Origin: JBNIDL01 sp050108195
Lineage (GTDB): Bacteria; Pseudomonadota; Gammaproteobacteria; Enterobacterales; Enterobacteriaceae
Length of the DNA: 64,000 nucleotides
NCBI GenBank assembly: GCA_050108195.1
Contig: JBNIDL010000001.1
Location: 248,001 to 312,000, forward strand
Direction: 5' to 3'
The position numbers and the translations under genes were made by a program. Below the pieces are notes generated by a model, which was not told the origin of the DNA, made no database searches, and saw nothing but the letters and a program-made list of their open reading frames with translations. The first letter of the stretch is position 1. Each line of letters begins with the position of its first letter. Of the stretch, positions 57,332 to 64,000 are shown one piece after another.

Positions 57332-59140
57332 ATGAAAATTTTAAGTAACGTTAATTATCCTTGTGATTTAAAAAATTTATCTGAAAATAATTTAAATAAT
57401 TTATGTAAAGAGATAAGAGATTTTATTTTAAAAAAAGTTAGTAAATATGGTGGCCATTTATCTTCAAATTTAGGAGTTGTCGAATTGACAGTAGCATTAC
57501 ATTATATTTATGATACTCCTAAGGATTTATTAATATGGGACATAGGACATCAATCTTACGCGCACAAAATTTTAACTGGTAGAAAAAATAAAGTTTATAA
57601 TCATAAAGGATTAAAAACAGCTTTATTTCCATCTATATCTGAAAGTAAATATGATGTAGTTTCTGTAGGTCACTCATCAACTTCTATAAGTGTTGGAGTT
57701 GGTATATCTACGGCATTAAAATTAAAAAATAAATTATCAGATATAAAAGTTATATGTGTAATAGGTGATGGAGCGATATCTTCAGGGCTTTCTTTTGAAG
57801 CATTAAATAATATAGTAGATTCTAAACTAGATATTTTAATAATTTTAAATGACAATGGAATGTCAATATCTAAAAATGTAGGTTTTTTAAGTAAAAATTT
57901 GTTAAAAATAAGAAATAGTAGCAAAATATTTTTTAAAAAATATTCAAAAAAGTACAAATCTTTAGAAATATTTGATTCAACTTTATATAAAAATTTTCTT
58001 AATAAAAAAAATGTTTTATTAAATAATTTTAATTTAAAATATATAGGTCCAATTTATGGTCATAATTTAAAAAAATTAATCGCTATTTTAAGTAAAATCA
58101 AAAAAATAAATGGACCAAAACTTTTACATATAATTACGAAAAAAGGCTACGGTTATAGTTTCTCTGAAAAAAATCCAGTAAGTTGGCATGTTGTCTCAAA
58201 ATTTGATATTAAAAAAGGTGAAATTAAAAAAAATAAATTTTATACTTATTCAGATATATTTGGAAAATGGTTATGTAATGTTGCTAAATTTGATAAAAAA
58301 TTGGTTGCTATTACTCCAGCTATGAAAGAAGGATCTGGTATGAATAAATTTTCTAAAAAATATCCTAATCAATTTTTTGATGTATCTATATCTGAACAAC
58401 ATGCAGTTACTTTTTCTGTTGGGTTGTGTATTGGTGGATTAAAACCCGTAGTAGTTATATATTCAACGTTTTTACAAAGAGCTTATGATCAAGTTATACA
58501 TGATATAGCTTTACAAAAATTGCCTATTCTTGTAATTATTGACAGAGCTGGAATTAGTGAAGATGGTCCAACTCATAATGGGGTATTTGACTTATCTTAT
58601 TTACGTTGTATACCAGGAATTGTAATAATGACTCCTAGTAACTCAAAAGATTTGGAGCTTATGCTACACTTTGGTTATAAATATAATTTAGGACCTACAT
58701 TTGTAAGATATCCTAAAATAAATATTTATAAAAAAAGCTGTAAGTTTTTTGGATCAAACAACAAAATAATTTTAGGAAAAGGAGTTATTTTAAAAAAAGG
58801 ATGTTTTTTAGCAATACTTAATTTTGGTGTTTTAATTAACATTCTTATTTCAGTTTCTAAAAAATTAAATGCTACTCTTGTAGACATGAGATTTGTAAAG
58901 CCTCTTGATATATATTTAATTAAAAAATTATCTTTAAATCATAGTGTATTTGTTACTATCGAAGAAAACGTTATTTCTGGAGGTGCTGGAAGCAGTGTTG
59001 GTGAATTAATTTTGAGAGAAAAAATTAATGTTAATATATTAAATATAGGATATCCAGACAAATTCATTAAATATAATTTTAAAAATAATTTAAATGAAAA
59101 TTATATTTATAATACAATTAAAAATTTTATAAATTCGTAG
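57332..59140 (+). CDS. dxs: 1-deoxy-D-xylulose-5-phosphate synthase
   Basis: Thiamine-diphosphate enzyme that joins pyruvate and glyceraldehyde-3-phosphate at the entry of the MEP isoprenoid pathway and towards thiamine and pyridoxal. It has 602 residues (E. coli 620). GGHLSSNLGVVELTVALH, the ThDP motif GDGAISSGLSFEALN, ISEQHAVTFSVGL, DRAGISEDGPTHNG and VTIEENVISGGAGS are conserved. ispA and xseB, its E. coli neighbours, are absent. The 3' end overlaps the converging pgpA by 34 bases. Confidence 0.96.
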   Translation: MKILSNVNYPCDLKNLSENNLNNLCKEIRDFILKKVSKYGGHLSSNLGVVELTVALHYIYDTPKDLLIWDIGHQSYAHKILTGRKNKVYNHKGLKTALFPSISESKYDVVSVGHSSTSISVGVGISTALKLKNKLSDIKVICVIGDGAISSGLSFEALNNIVDSKLDILIILNDNGMSISKNVGFLSKNLLKIRNSSKIFFKKYSKKYKSLEIFDSTLYKNFLNKKNVLLNNFNLKYIGPIYGHNLKKLIAILSKIKKINGPKLLHIITKKGYGYSFSEKNPVSWHVVSKFDIKKGEIKKNKFYTYSDIFGKWLCNVAKFDKKLVAITPAMKEGSGMNKFSKKYPNQFFDVSISEQHAVTFSVGLCIGGLKPVVVIYSTFLQRAYDQVIHDIALQKLPILVIIDRAGISEDGPTHNGVFDLSYLRCIPGIVIMTPSNSKDLELMLHFGYKYNLGPTFVRYPKINIYKKSCKFFGSNNKIILGKGVILKKGCFLAILNFGVLINILISVSKKLNATLVDMRFVKPLDIYLIKKLSLNHSVFVTIEENVISGGAGSSVGELILREKINVNILNIGYPDKFIKYNFKNNLNENYIYNTIKNFINS

Positions 59141-59613
59141 GATTTTAATATCAAGGAAGAAATAATACCGGCAAATATATCATCTACTATTATTCCAAAT
59201 CCATTTTTTATATTAGAATCTATGAATTTTAATGGATATGGTTTAGTTATGTCTAATATTCTAAATATAAATAAACCAATAATAGCAGTCGTTAAATTAT
59301 TAACAAATATTAAAGATATCCACATACCTATAAATTCATCTATTACTATTCTTTTATCATCTTTTATTTTAATTATTTTATTAGTAGCTATATCACAAAA
59401 TATTAATCCTAATAAAAAAAAGAAAATTATTAATATGAAATAGTATATTTTAGAAAAAGATAAAAATAAATACCATATTGGCATTGCTAAAATTGAAGCA
59501 ACAGTTCCGCTAGCTCTGCTAAAAAGTGTACCTATTTTAAATCCAGTCACTATAAAAAATGCTATTTCTTCAATATAAAAACTATTTTTTGAAAATTTTT
59601 TTAAAATAGACAT
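59107..59613 (-). CDS. pgpA: Phosphatidylglycerophosphatase A
   Basis: Dephosphorylates phosphatidylglycerophosphate made by PgsA. It has 168 residues (E. coli 172). ASGTVASILAMPIWYL, IVIDEFIGMWISL with the metal-binding acidic pair, FRILDITKPYPLKFID and GIIVDDIFAGIIS match the family. It lies 12 bases after ribE on the same strand; nusB and thiL, between ribE and pgpA in E. coli, are gone. Confidence 0.94.
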   Translation of the reverse strand: MSILKKFSKNSFYIEEIAFFIVTGFKIGTLFSRASGTVASILAMPIWYLFLSFSKIYYFILIIFFFLLGLIFCDIATNKIIKIKDDKRIVIDEFIGMWISLIFVNNLTTAIIGLFIFRILDITKPYPLKFIDSNIKNGFGIIVDDIFAGIISSLILKSYEFIKFLIVL

Positions 59614-59625
59614 TGTTTTTTTTAT

Positions 59626-60081
59626 TTAAAGATTGTTTATAGTGTTAATTAAATCAATAGAAGATATAGCTGCTTCATATCCTTTATTACCTTGTTTCAT
59701 GCCAGATCTATTTATTGCTTGTTCTAATGTCTCTGTTATAAGAATAGCTGAAGTTATAGGAATATTATATTTTATAGATATATTTGATATGTTTTTTAAA
59801 CAAACATAAGATATATATTTATATTGTGATGTTTCTCCTTTTATTATTGTAGAAATTACTATTATAGATTTATATGTTTTTTTTTTTGCCAACAATTTAG
59901 ATATTAAAGGTATATCATATGAACCTGGAATCCATATAATTTTTATATTTTTTCTTTTTATTTTTCCTATTGTTTCTAATGCTTCAACAGCTCCTTTCAA
60001 CAATTTTTCGTTTGTAAATTTGTTAGTTTTACATGCTACTATAGCTATTTTTATGTTTTTGTTTTTTTCTTTGTTTTTCAT
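59626..60081 (-). CDS. ribE: 6,7-dimethyl-8-ribityllumazine synthase with altered active site
   Basis: Penultimate step of riboflavin synthesis (also called RibH). It has 151 residues (E. coli 156). WIPGSYDIPL, TETLEQAINRSGMKQGNKGYEAA and overall length fit the family. The catalytic-His motif GGTAHFEY reads GETSQYKY, with Gln (Q86) in place of His89, encoded by CAA. The ring-stacking Phe of the RFN motif aligns with Thr (KTN), and Glu of the PGAYELP loop with Asp. The phosphate-binding Arg in the NRSG segment is kept. It lies six bases after ribD. Confidence 0.92.
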   Translation of the reverse strand: MKNKEKNKNIKIAIVACKTNKFTNEKLLKGAVEALETIGKIKRKNIKIIWIPGSYDIPLISKLLAKKKTYKSIIVISTIIKGETSQYKYISYVCLKNISNISIKYNIPITSAILITETLEQAINRSGMKQGNKGYEAAISSIDLINTINNL

Positions 60082-60087
60082 TTTTTT

Positions 60088-61203
60088 TTATTTTTTTAAT
60101 TTTAATGTTATTTTTATATCTCTTCCTATTTTTTTTACATTTTTTATTTTTAATTTTATTGCTTGTTTTATTTTTTTTATTTTATTTATGTTAAAAGCTG
60201 AAATGTTATTAGATCCAAGTATTTTAGGTGCTTGATATATAATAAGTTCATCTATTAATTTATTTTTTATTAACTCACCAGACAATTTACTACCACACTC
60301 TATTAAGAGAGTATTGATTTTTTTTTTACCTAGAAATTTAATTAATTTTTTTAAATCTATTTTATTTTTTTCACTACTTTTACTTTTTACTATTATTTGT
60401 TTTACGTTTTTAGGAAAACTTTTTTTATCTTTTTTTAATCTTATTAACCATACTTCACTTTTATCTTTAATAAAATTTAAATTTTCATGAATTTTATTAT
60501 TACTATCTATTATTATTTTTATAGGATTTTTTTTTTTATTGTATGCTTTTTTTATCTTTTTTGGCAAATCTTTATATCTTATATTTAATTTAGGATTATC
60601 ATTCAAAATTGTATTTGATGTAGATAATATTGCGTCACTATAAAATCTTAATTTTTGTACATCTTGTCTTGATTCATAAGATGTAATCCATTTGCTTTCT
60701 CCAGAAATTGTAGAAATTTTTCCATCTATTGACAATGCTAATTTCAATATTACAAAAGGGAGGCCTGTTTTCATTCTTTTAATGAATCCTTTATTTAATT
60801 TTTTAGACTTTTTTTCTAATATTCCATACTTTACTAGTACTCCATTTTTTTTGAGTTCTTTTATACCTTTTCCTGAAACTTTAGGATTTGGATCAATAGT
60901 CGATATGATTGCTTTTTTTATACCAGATTTTATTATTGCTTTAGTACATGGAGGGGTTTTGCCTTTATGACAACATGGTTCTAAAGTAATATAAATCGTT
61001 GAATTTTTTGTGTTTTTTTTAGCATTTTTTATTGCCATTATTTCAGCGTGATCTTCACCATAACGTCTATGATAACCTTTACCTATTATTAAATTATCTT
61101 TTACTATTATACATCCTACTCTTGGATTAGGAGATGTGTTATTCATGCCTTTTTTTGCTAGTTTTATAGCTTTATTTAAATAAAATTTATTTTTTTTAAA
61201 CAT
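60088..61203 (-). CDS. ribD: Riboflavin biosynthesis bifunctional deaminase/reductase
   Basis: Second and third steps of riboflavin synthesis after GTP cyclohydrolase II. It has 371 residues (E. coli 367). The N-terminal deaminase (1-145) has zinc ligands H52 (HAE), C77 and C86 (EPCCHKGKTPPC). The C-terminal NADPH reductase has LKLALSIDGKIST, GESKWITS and LLIECGSKLSGELI. It heads the ribD-ribE-pgpA unit. No FMN riboswitch is visible in the 130 bases upstream. Confidence 0.96.
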   Translation of the reverse strand: MFKKNKFYLNKAIKLAKKGMNNTSPNPRVGCIIVKDNLIIGKGYHRRYGEDHAEIMAIKNAKKNTKNSTIYITLEPCCHKGKTPPCTKAIIKSGIKKAIISTIDPNPKVSGKGIKELKKNGVLVKYGILEKKSKKLNKGFIKRMKTGLPFVILKLALSIDGKISTISGESKWITSYESRQDVQKLRFYSDAILSTSNTILNDNPKLNIRYKDLPKKIKKAYNKKKNPIKIIIDSNNKIHENLNFIKDKSEVWLIRLKKDKKSFPKNVKQIIVKSKSSEKNKIDLKKLIKFLGKKKINTLLIECGSKLSGELIKNKLIDELIIYQAPKILGSNNISAFNINKIKKIKQAIKLKIKNVKKIGRDIKITLKLKK

Positions 61204-61333
61204 ATTTATATATTTTTTTATTTGATTTATTTAGCTATAAATATTAACATATATTATTTATTAAGTATTTCTTTATATTAAATATTTTTGTTTTTTTTAA
61301 AAAAATTTTTAAATAAAAGTGAGGTTATTTTAT

Positions 61334-61936
61334 ATGTCTTTAGTTTCTAAGTTAGCTCCTAATTTTTTATCATCTGCAATAAATCATGATAACAAAATAA
61401 TTGAAGATTTTAATTTATATGATTACATAAATAACAGTTATGGATTGTTATTTTTTTGGCCAATGGATTTTACTTTTGTATGTCCAACTGAATTAATATC
61501 TTTTAATAAAAGTTTTGAAGATTTTTCTAATCGTTCAGTTAAATTGATAGGAGTATCAATAGATTCAGTCTACTCACATAAAGCTTGGAAGAATATGCCT
61601 ACATCTTCAGGAGGTATAGGAAAAATTAATTACCCTATGGTTTCCGATATTAGTCATAATATTTCAAAACTATATAATGTTTTTGACGAAAATTTAAGTG
61701 TAGCTTTAAGAGGGACTTTTTTAATAGATAAGAATAAATTAATTAGGTATGAGTCTGTTAATGATTTGCCTATAGGTAGAAATATAAAGGAAATATTAAG
61801 AATAATAGATGCATTGCAATTTCATGAAAAAACAAAAAAGGTTTGTCCTGCACAATGGAAAAAAAATGATGATGGCATAGTTCCTAATCATACTGGAATA
61901 TCTAAGTTTTTGTCTAAAAATGCAAATAAATTATAA
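61334..61936 (+). CDS. ahpC: 2-Cys peroxiredoxin (AhpC/TSA)
   Basis: Reduces peroxides. I use ATG 61334, served by a GTGAGG ribosome-binding site (61319-61324), rather than the GTG within that site; the protein has 200 residues. The peroxidatic C50 lies in WPMDFTFVCPTEL and the resolving C171 in KVCPAQW. GVSIDSVYSHKAW is also conserved. It resembles the Buchnera TsaA/AhpC type more than the 187-residue E. coli AhpC. No AhpF lies nearby, so the reductant (thioredoxin or glutaredoxin) is unknown. Confidence 0.93.
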   Translation: MSLVSKLAPNFLSSAINHDNKIIEDFNLYDYINNSYGLLFFWPMDFTFVCPTELISFNKSFEDFSNRSVKLIGVSIDSVYSHKAWKNMPTSSGGIGKINYPMVSDISHNISKLYNVFDENLSVALRGTFLIDKNKLIRYESVNDLPIGRNIKEILRIIDALQFHEKTKKVCPAQWKKNDDGIVPNHTGISKFLSKNANKL

Positions 61937-61951
61937 ATTTATTAATTTTTT

Positions 61952-62674
61952 TTATTTTTTTGACCAAAAACATTTTTTGTAACTTTTTTTAATATTCTTT
62001 ATTATTTTACGATGTGAATGTATTTCTTCTTTATTTGAGTATATAACATTTAAGTTTTCTTTTTTTATTTTTCTTTTGTTTTTTATTTTTGATTTGTTTT
62101 TATTTTTAAATGTTATAGAAAGTTGACAACTCGTCATTTTTAAGAAGATTTTTGCTAATATTTTAGCATCAAATAAAGCGCTGTGTATATTTCTTTTTTT
62201 TATTTCCTTTAGATGTAATCTTTTACAGATTGCGTCTAAATTATTTCTTTTTCCTGGAAATATTTTTCTAGCTATTTTTAAACTGTCAGTAATTTTACAT
62301 ATTTTCTCTATTTTTTTTATTTTATTCTTTGAAATTTTTAATTCTTGATTAATAAATTGAACGTCAAAAATAGCATTATGAATTATTAATTCGCTATTTT
62401 TTATAAATTTAATAAATTTTTTTGAAATTTGATTGAATTTAGGTTTGTCTAATAAGAATTTGTTGCTTATTTTATGTATTTTATAAGCTTCTTCTTCTAT
62501 GTATTTATCAGTATATAGATATGTATGAAATATTTTTCCAGTTATCTTTCTATTTAATATTTCTACAGCTCCTATTTCAATTATTCTTTGACCTATATGT
62601 TTTGGACCATATTTATTTATTCCAGTTGTTTCAGTATCTAAAGCTATTTGTCTTAACATAATTTTTTGTTCCAT
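61952..62674 (-). CDS. dnaQ: DNA polymerase III subunit epsilon (proofreading exonuclease)
   Basis: The 3'-5' proofreading subunit, with 240 residues (E. coli 243). Exo I LDTETTGIN holds D13 and E15; Exo II is HNAIFDVQF; Exo III is RNIHSALFDAKILA with catalytic His and Asp. The C-terminal part, which binds the alpha subunit, is Lys-rich and divergent. It is divergent from rnhA with 31 bases between, the same dnaQ/rnhA arrangement as E. coli. Confidence 0.95.
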   Translation of the reverse strand: MEQKIMLRQIALDTETTGINKYGPKHIGQRIIEIGAVEILNRKITGKIFHTYLYTDKYIEEEAYKIHKISNKFLLDKPKFNQISKKFIKFIKNSELIIHNAIFDVQFINQELKISKNKIKKIEKICKITDSLKIARKIFPGKRNNLDAICKRLHLKEIKKRNIHSALFDAKILAKIFLKMTSCQLSITFKNKNKSKIKNKRKIKKENLNVIYSNKEEIHSHRKIIKNIKKSYKKCFWSKK

Positions 62675-62705
62675 AGTAGTTTATATTTATATATAGGATT
62701 ATAAT

Positions 62706-63161
62706 ATGAAAAAAATTAATGTTTTTGTAGATGGTTCTTGTATTAATAATCCAGGCCCTGGAGGATATTGTATTATATTGAAATATAAAAAATATAAAAG
62801 AATAATAAGTGCGGGTTATTTATTTACAACTAATAATAGAATGGAATTAATGGCAGCTGTACAGGCCATAGAGTTAATTCAAAAATTTTATTTAATAAAA
62901 ATTCATACGGATAGTAAGTATCTTTGTGAGGGTATTACAAAATGGATAAAGATTTGGAAAAATAGAAATTGGAAAACTTTTAATAGAAAATCTGTAAAAA
63001 ACATAGATTTATGGAAAAGATTAGATAATGCCACAAAAAATCATATTTTAGAATGGAAGTGGATTAAAGGCCATTCTGGCCATCCTGAAAATGAACAATG
63101 TGACAAATTAGCAAGGATAGCTGCATGTTATCCAACCTTAAATGATTTTGGGTATAAGTAA
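62706..63161 (+). CDS. rnhA: Ribonuclease HI
   Basis: Cleaves the RNA strand of RNA-DNA hybrids. It has 151 residues (E. coli 155). The catalytic acids are D9 (FVDGSCINNPGPGGY), Glu in NNRMELMAA, Asp in IHTDSKY and the last Asp in NEQCDKLAR, with the catalytic-loop His in KGHSGHPEN. An AGGA site lies before the ATG. Confidence 0.97.
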   Translation: MKKINVFVDGSCINNPGPGGYCIILKYKKYKRIISAGYLFTTNNRMELMAAVQAIELIQKFYLIKIHTDSKYLCEGITKWIKIWKNRNWKTFNRKSVKNIDLWKRLDNATKNHILEWKWIKGHSGHPENEQCDKLARIAACYPTLNDFGYK

Positions 63162-63194
63162 TTTTATAAAAAATTTAATTTTTAACAAAAAAAC

Positions 63195-63962
63195 ATGAAA
63201 AACAATTTTCTTAAATGTGTATATTTAAAATCTTTAAAAGATAATTACATATGGATTATATTAGACAATAAAAAAAATTCAGTAATAATAGATCCTGGAG
63301 ATTCAAATGTAGTAATGAATTATGTTATTAAAAATAAAATTAATCCTATAGCTATACTTCTTACTCATGATCATAATGATCATATTGATGGTGCTGAATT
63401 TATTTCTAATTATTTTAATATACCAATATACTCTTATTTTAAAAAATCAAAATATAAATTAATAGAACCATTAAAAAATAAAACTTCTATAAATTTATTG
63501 AATAACAATTTTAAAATTTTGTATCTTCCTGGTCATACTAAAAATCATGTCGCCTTTTATGTAAATTCATGGCTTTTTTGTGGAGATACATTATTTTCTG
63601 GAGGCTGCGGAATTGTACAAGGAAATATGTACAAAGAAATGTATAACTCTTTAATTAAAATAAAAAAACTTCCAGAAAATACTTTAATATACTCAGGTCA
63701 TGAATATACATTAAAAAATTTACAATTTTCTAAAAGTATACTTTTTAACGATAGAAATATATTAAACTATATAAATACAATCAAAAATATCATTTCTTTT
63801 GGTAAGCCAACTTATCCTACATGTTTATTTATTGAAAAAAAAATAAATTTATTTCTTAGATGCGATTATATAAATAAGTTATTATTCAACAATTTTTATG
63901 AAAATTATATAGTTTTTAAAATATTAAGAAAAAAAAAGGATAAATTTAATAATAAATTTTAA
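63195..63962 (+). CDS. gloB: Hydroxyacylglutathione hydrolase (glyoxalase II)
   Basis: Metallo-beta-lactamase-fold thioesterase that hydrolyses S-lactoylglutathione in methylglyoxal detoxification. It has 255 residues (E. coli 251). Metal ligands are in THDHNDHIDG, LPGHTKNHVAFY, CGDTLFSGGCG and YSGHEYTLKNL. The Lys/Asn-rich C-terminus is divergent. It follows rnhA, close to the E. coli order. Confidence 0.94.
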   Translation: MKNNFLKCVYLKSLKDNYIWIILDNKKNSVIIDPGDSNVVMNYVIKNKINPIAILLTHDHNDHIDGAEFISNYFNIPIYSYFKKSKYKLIEPLKNKTSINLLNNNFKILYLPGHTKNHVAFYVNSWLFCGDTLFSGGCGIVQGNMYKEMYNSLIKIKKLPENTLIYSGHEYTLKNLQFSKSILFNDRNILNYINTIKNIISFGKPTYPTCLFIEKKINLFLRCDYINKLLFNNFYENYIVFKILRKKKDKFNNKF

Positions 63963-63968
63963 ATTAAA

Positions 63969-64000
63969 ATGAAAATTAAAATTATTATTTTCACTATATT
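63969..64000 (+). CDS. Possible start of a further gene, cut by window edge
   Basis: ATG at 63969 opens a frame reading MKIKIIIFTI to the edge, which looks like the start of a signal peptide. In E. coli the gene after gloB is mltD, a lipoprotein lytic transglycosylase. Ten residues cannot establish identity. Confidence 0.25.
   Translation, partial: MKIKIIIFTI

Noticed and set aside
61204..61333. Search for an FMN riboswitch upstream of ribD
   Set aside because: Only A/T-rich sequence; none of the conserved G/C-rich RFN helices can be seen.
1..64000. CRISPR arrays, insertion sequences, prophage, large repeats
   Set aside because: No spaced direct repeats, transposase or integrase-like proteins, or duplicated segments were noticed; repeated A/T runs are compositional.

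Overview
The window reads as part of the chromosome of a strongly reduced, very A+T-rich gammaproteobacterial (Enterobacterales-type) insect endosymbiont. The evidence is protein similarity to Escherichia coli families throughout, A/T homopolymers inside genes, Lys/Asn/Ile/Phe-rich proteins, short or overlapping gene junctions, no mobile elements, and a gene order that follows the E. coli map (about 24 down to 5 min) with most intervening genes missing. A complete bioA/bioBFCD set, ribD/ribE, folD, pncB/nadD, lipA/lipB and serC (also a vitamin B6 enzyme) fits a vitamin-supplying symbiont of a blood-feeding insect. Wigglesworthia glossinidia of tsetse flies is the closest match I know, but this identification is inference.

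Layout. 1-2330: 3' part of rne, a tRNA Leu-Cys-Gly cluster, pgsA and tRNA-Ser. 2456-6451 (+): yccA, tusE, hspQ, pncB, asnS. 6457-12543 (-): rpsA, cmk, aroA, serC, serS. 12662-18122: infA and grxA, then the biotin locus with bioBFCD on - and bioA on +. 18119-25902: pgl, ddlA, gpmA, sucB-sucA, ybgI, fldA. 25923-27783: glnS and tRNAs Gln, Leu, Met. 27894-36991 (+): ybeY, leuS, holA, nadD, mrdA, mrdB, lipB, lipA. 36970-37827: a DUF481 outer-membrane-type protein and tRNA-Arg. 37876-51009: folD (+), then cysS, adk, htpG, dnaX, mdlB, mdlA, lon, clpX on -. 51010-51548: the only long gene-free stretch, holding a good promoter candidate. 51549-59140 (+): cyoABCDE, yajR, dxs. 59107-61203 (-): pgpA, ribE, ribD. 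61334-63962: ahpC, dnaQ, rnhA, gloB. The first bases of a further gene may lie at the right edge.

The functions interlock. FldA can supply electrons to the radical-SAM enzymes BioB and LipA. RibD/RibE lead to the FMN that FldA needs. LipB/LipA lipoylate SucB. SerC supports PLP synthesis, which BioA and BioF use. PncB/NadD make NAD. The Cyo oxidase provides respiration, and MrdA/MrdB with DdlA imply a remaining peptidoglycan wall with elongation.

The most interesting signals are selective losses inside otherwise retained proteins. ClpX has lost its Walker-B glutamate, pore-1 loop, RKH loop and ClpP-docking loop, and clpP is missing from its usual place. LeuRS keeps a CP1-sized domain without its editing motifs. 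SucB lacks the peripheral-subunit-binding domain. Lumazine synthase has the catalytic His replaced by Gln. DnaX is shorter than even the gamma form. RNase E lacks the degradosome scaffold. I saw no CRISPR array, prophage, insertion sequence or recognisable riboswitch.
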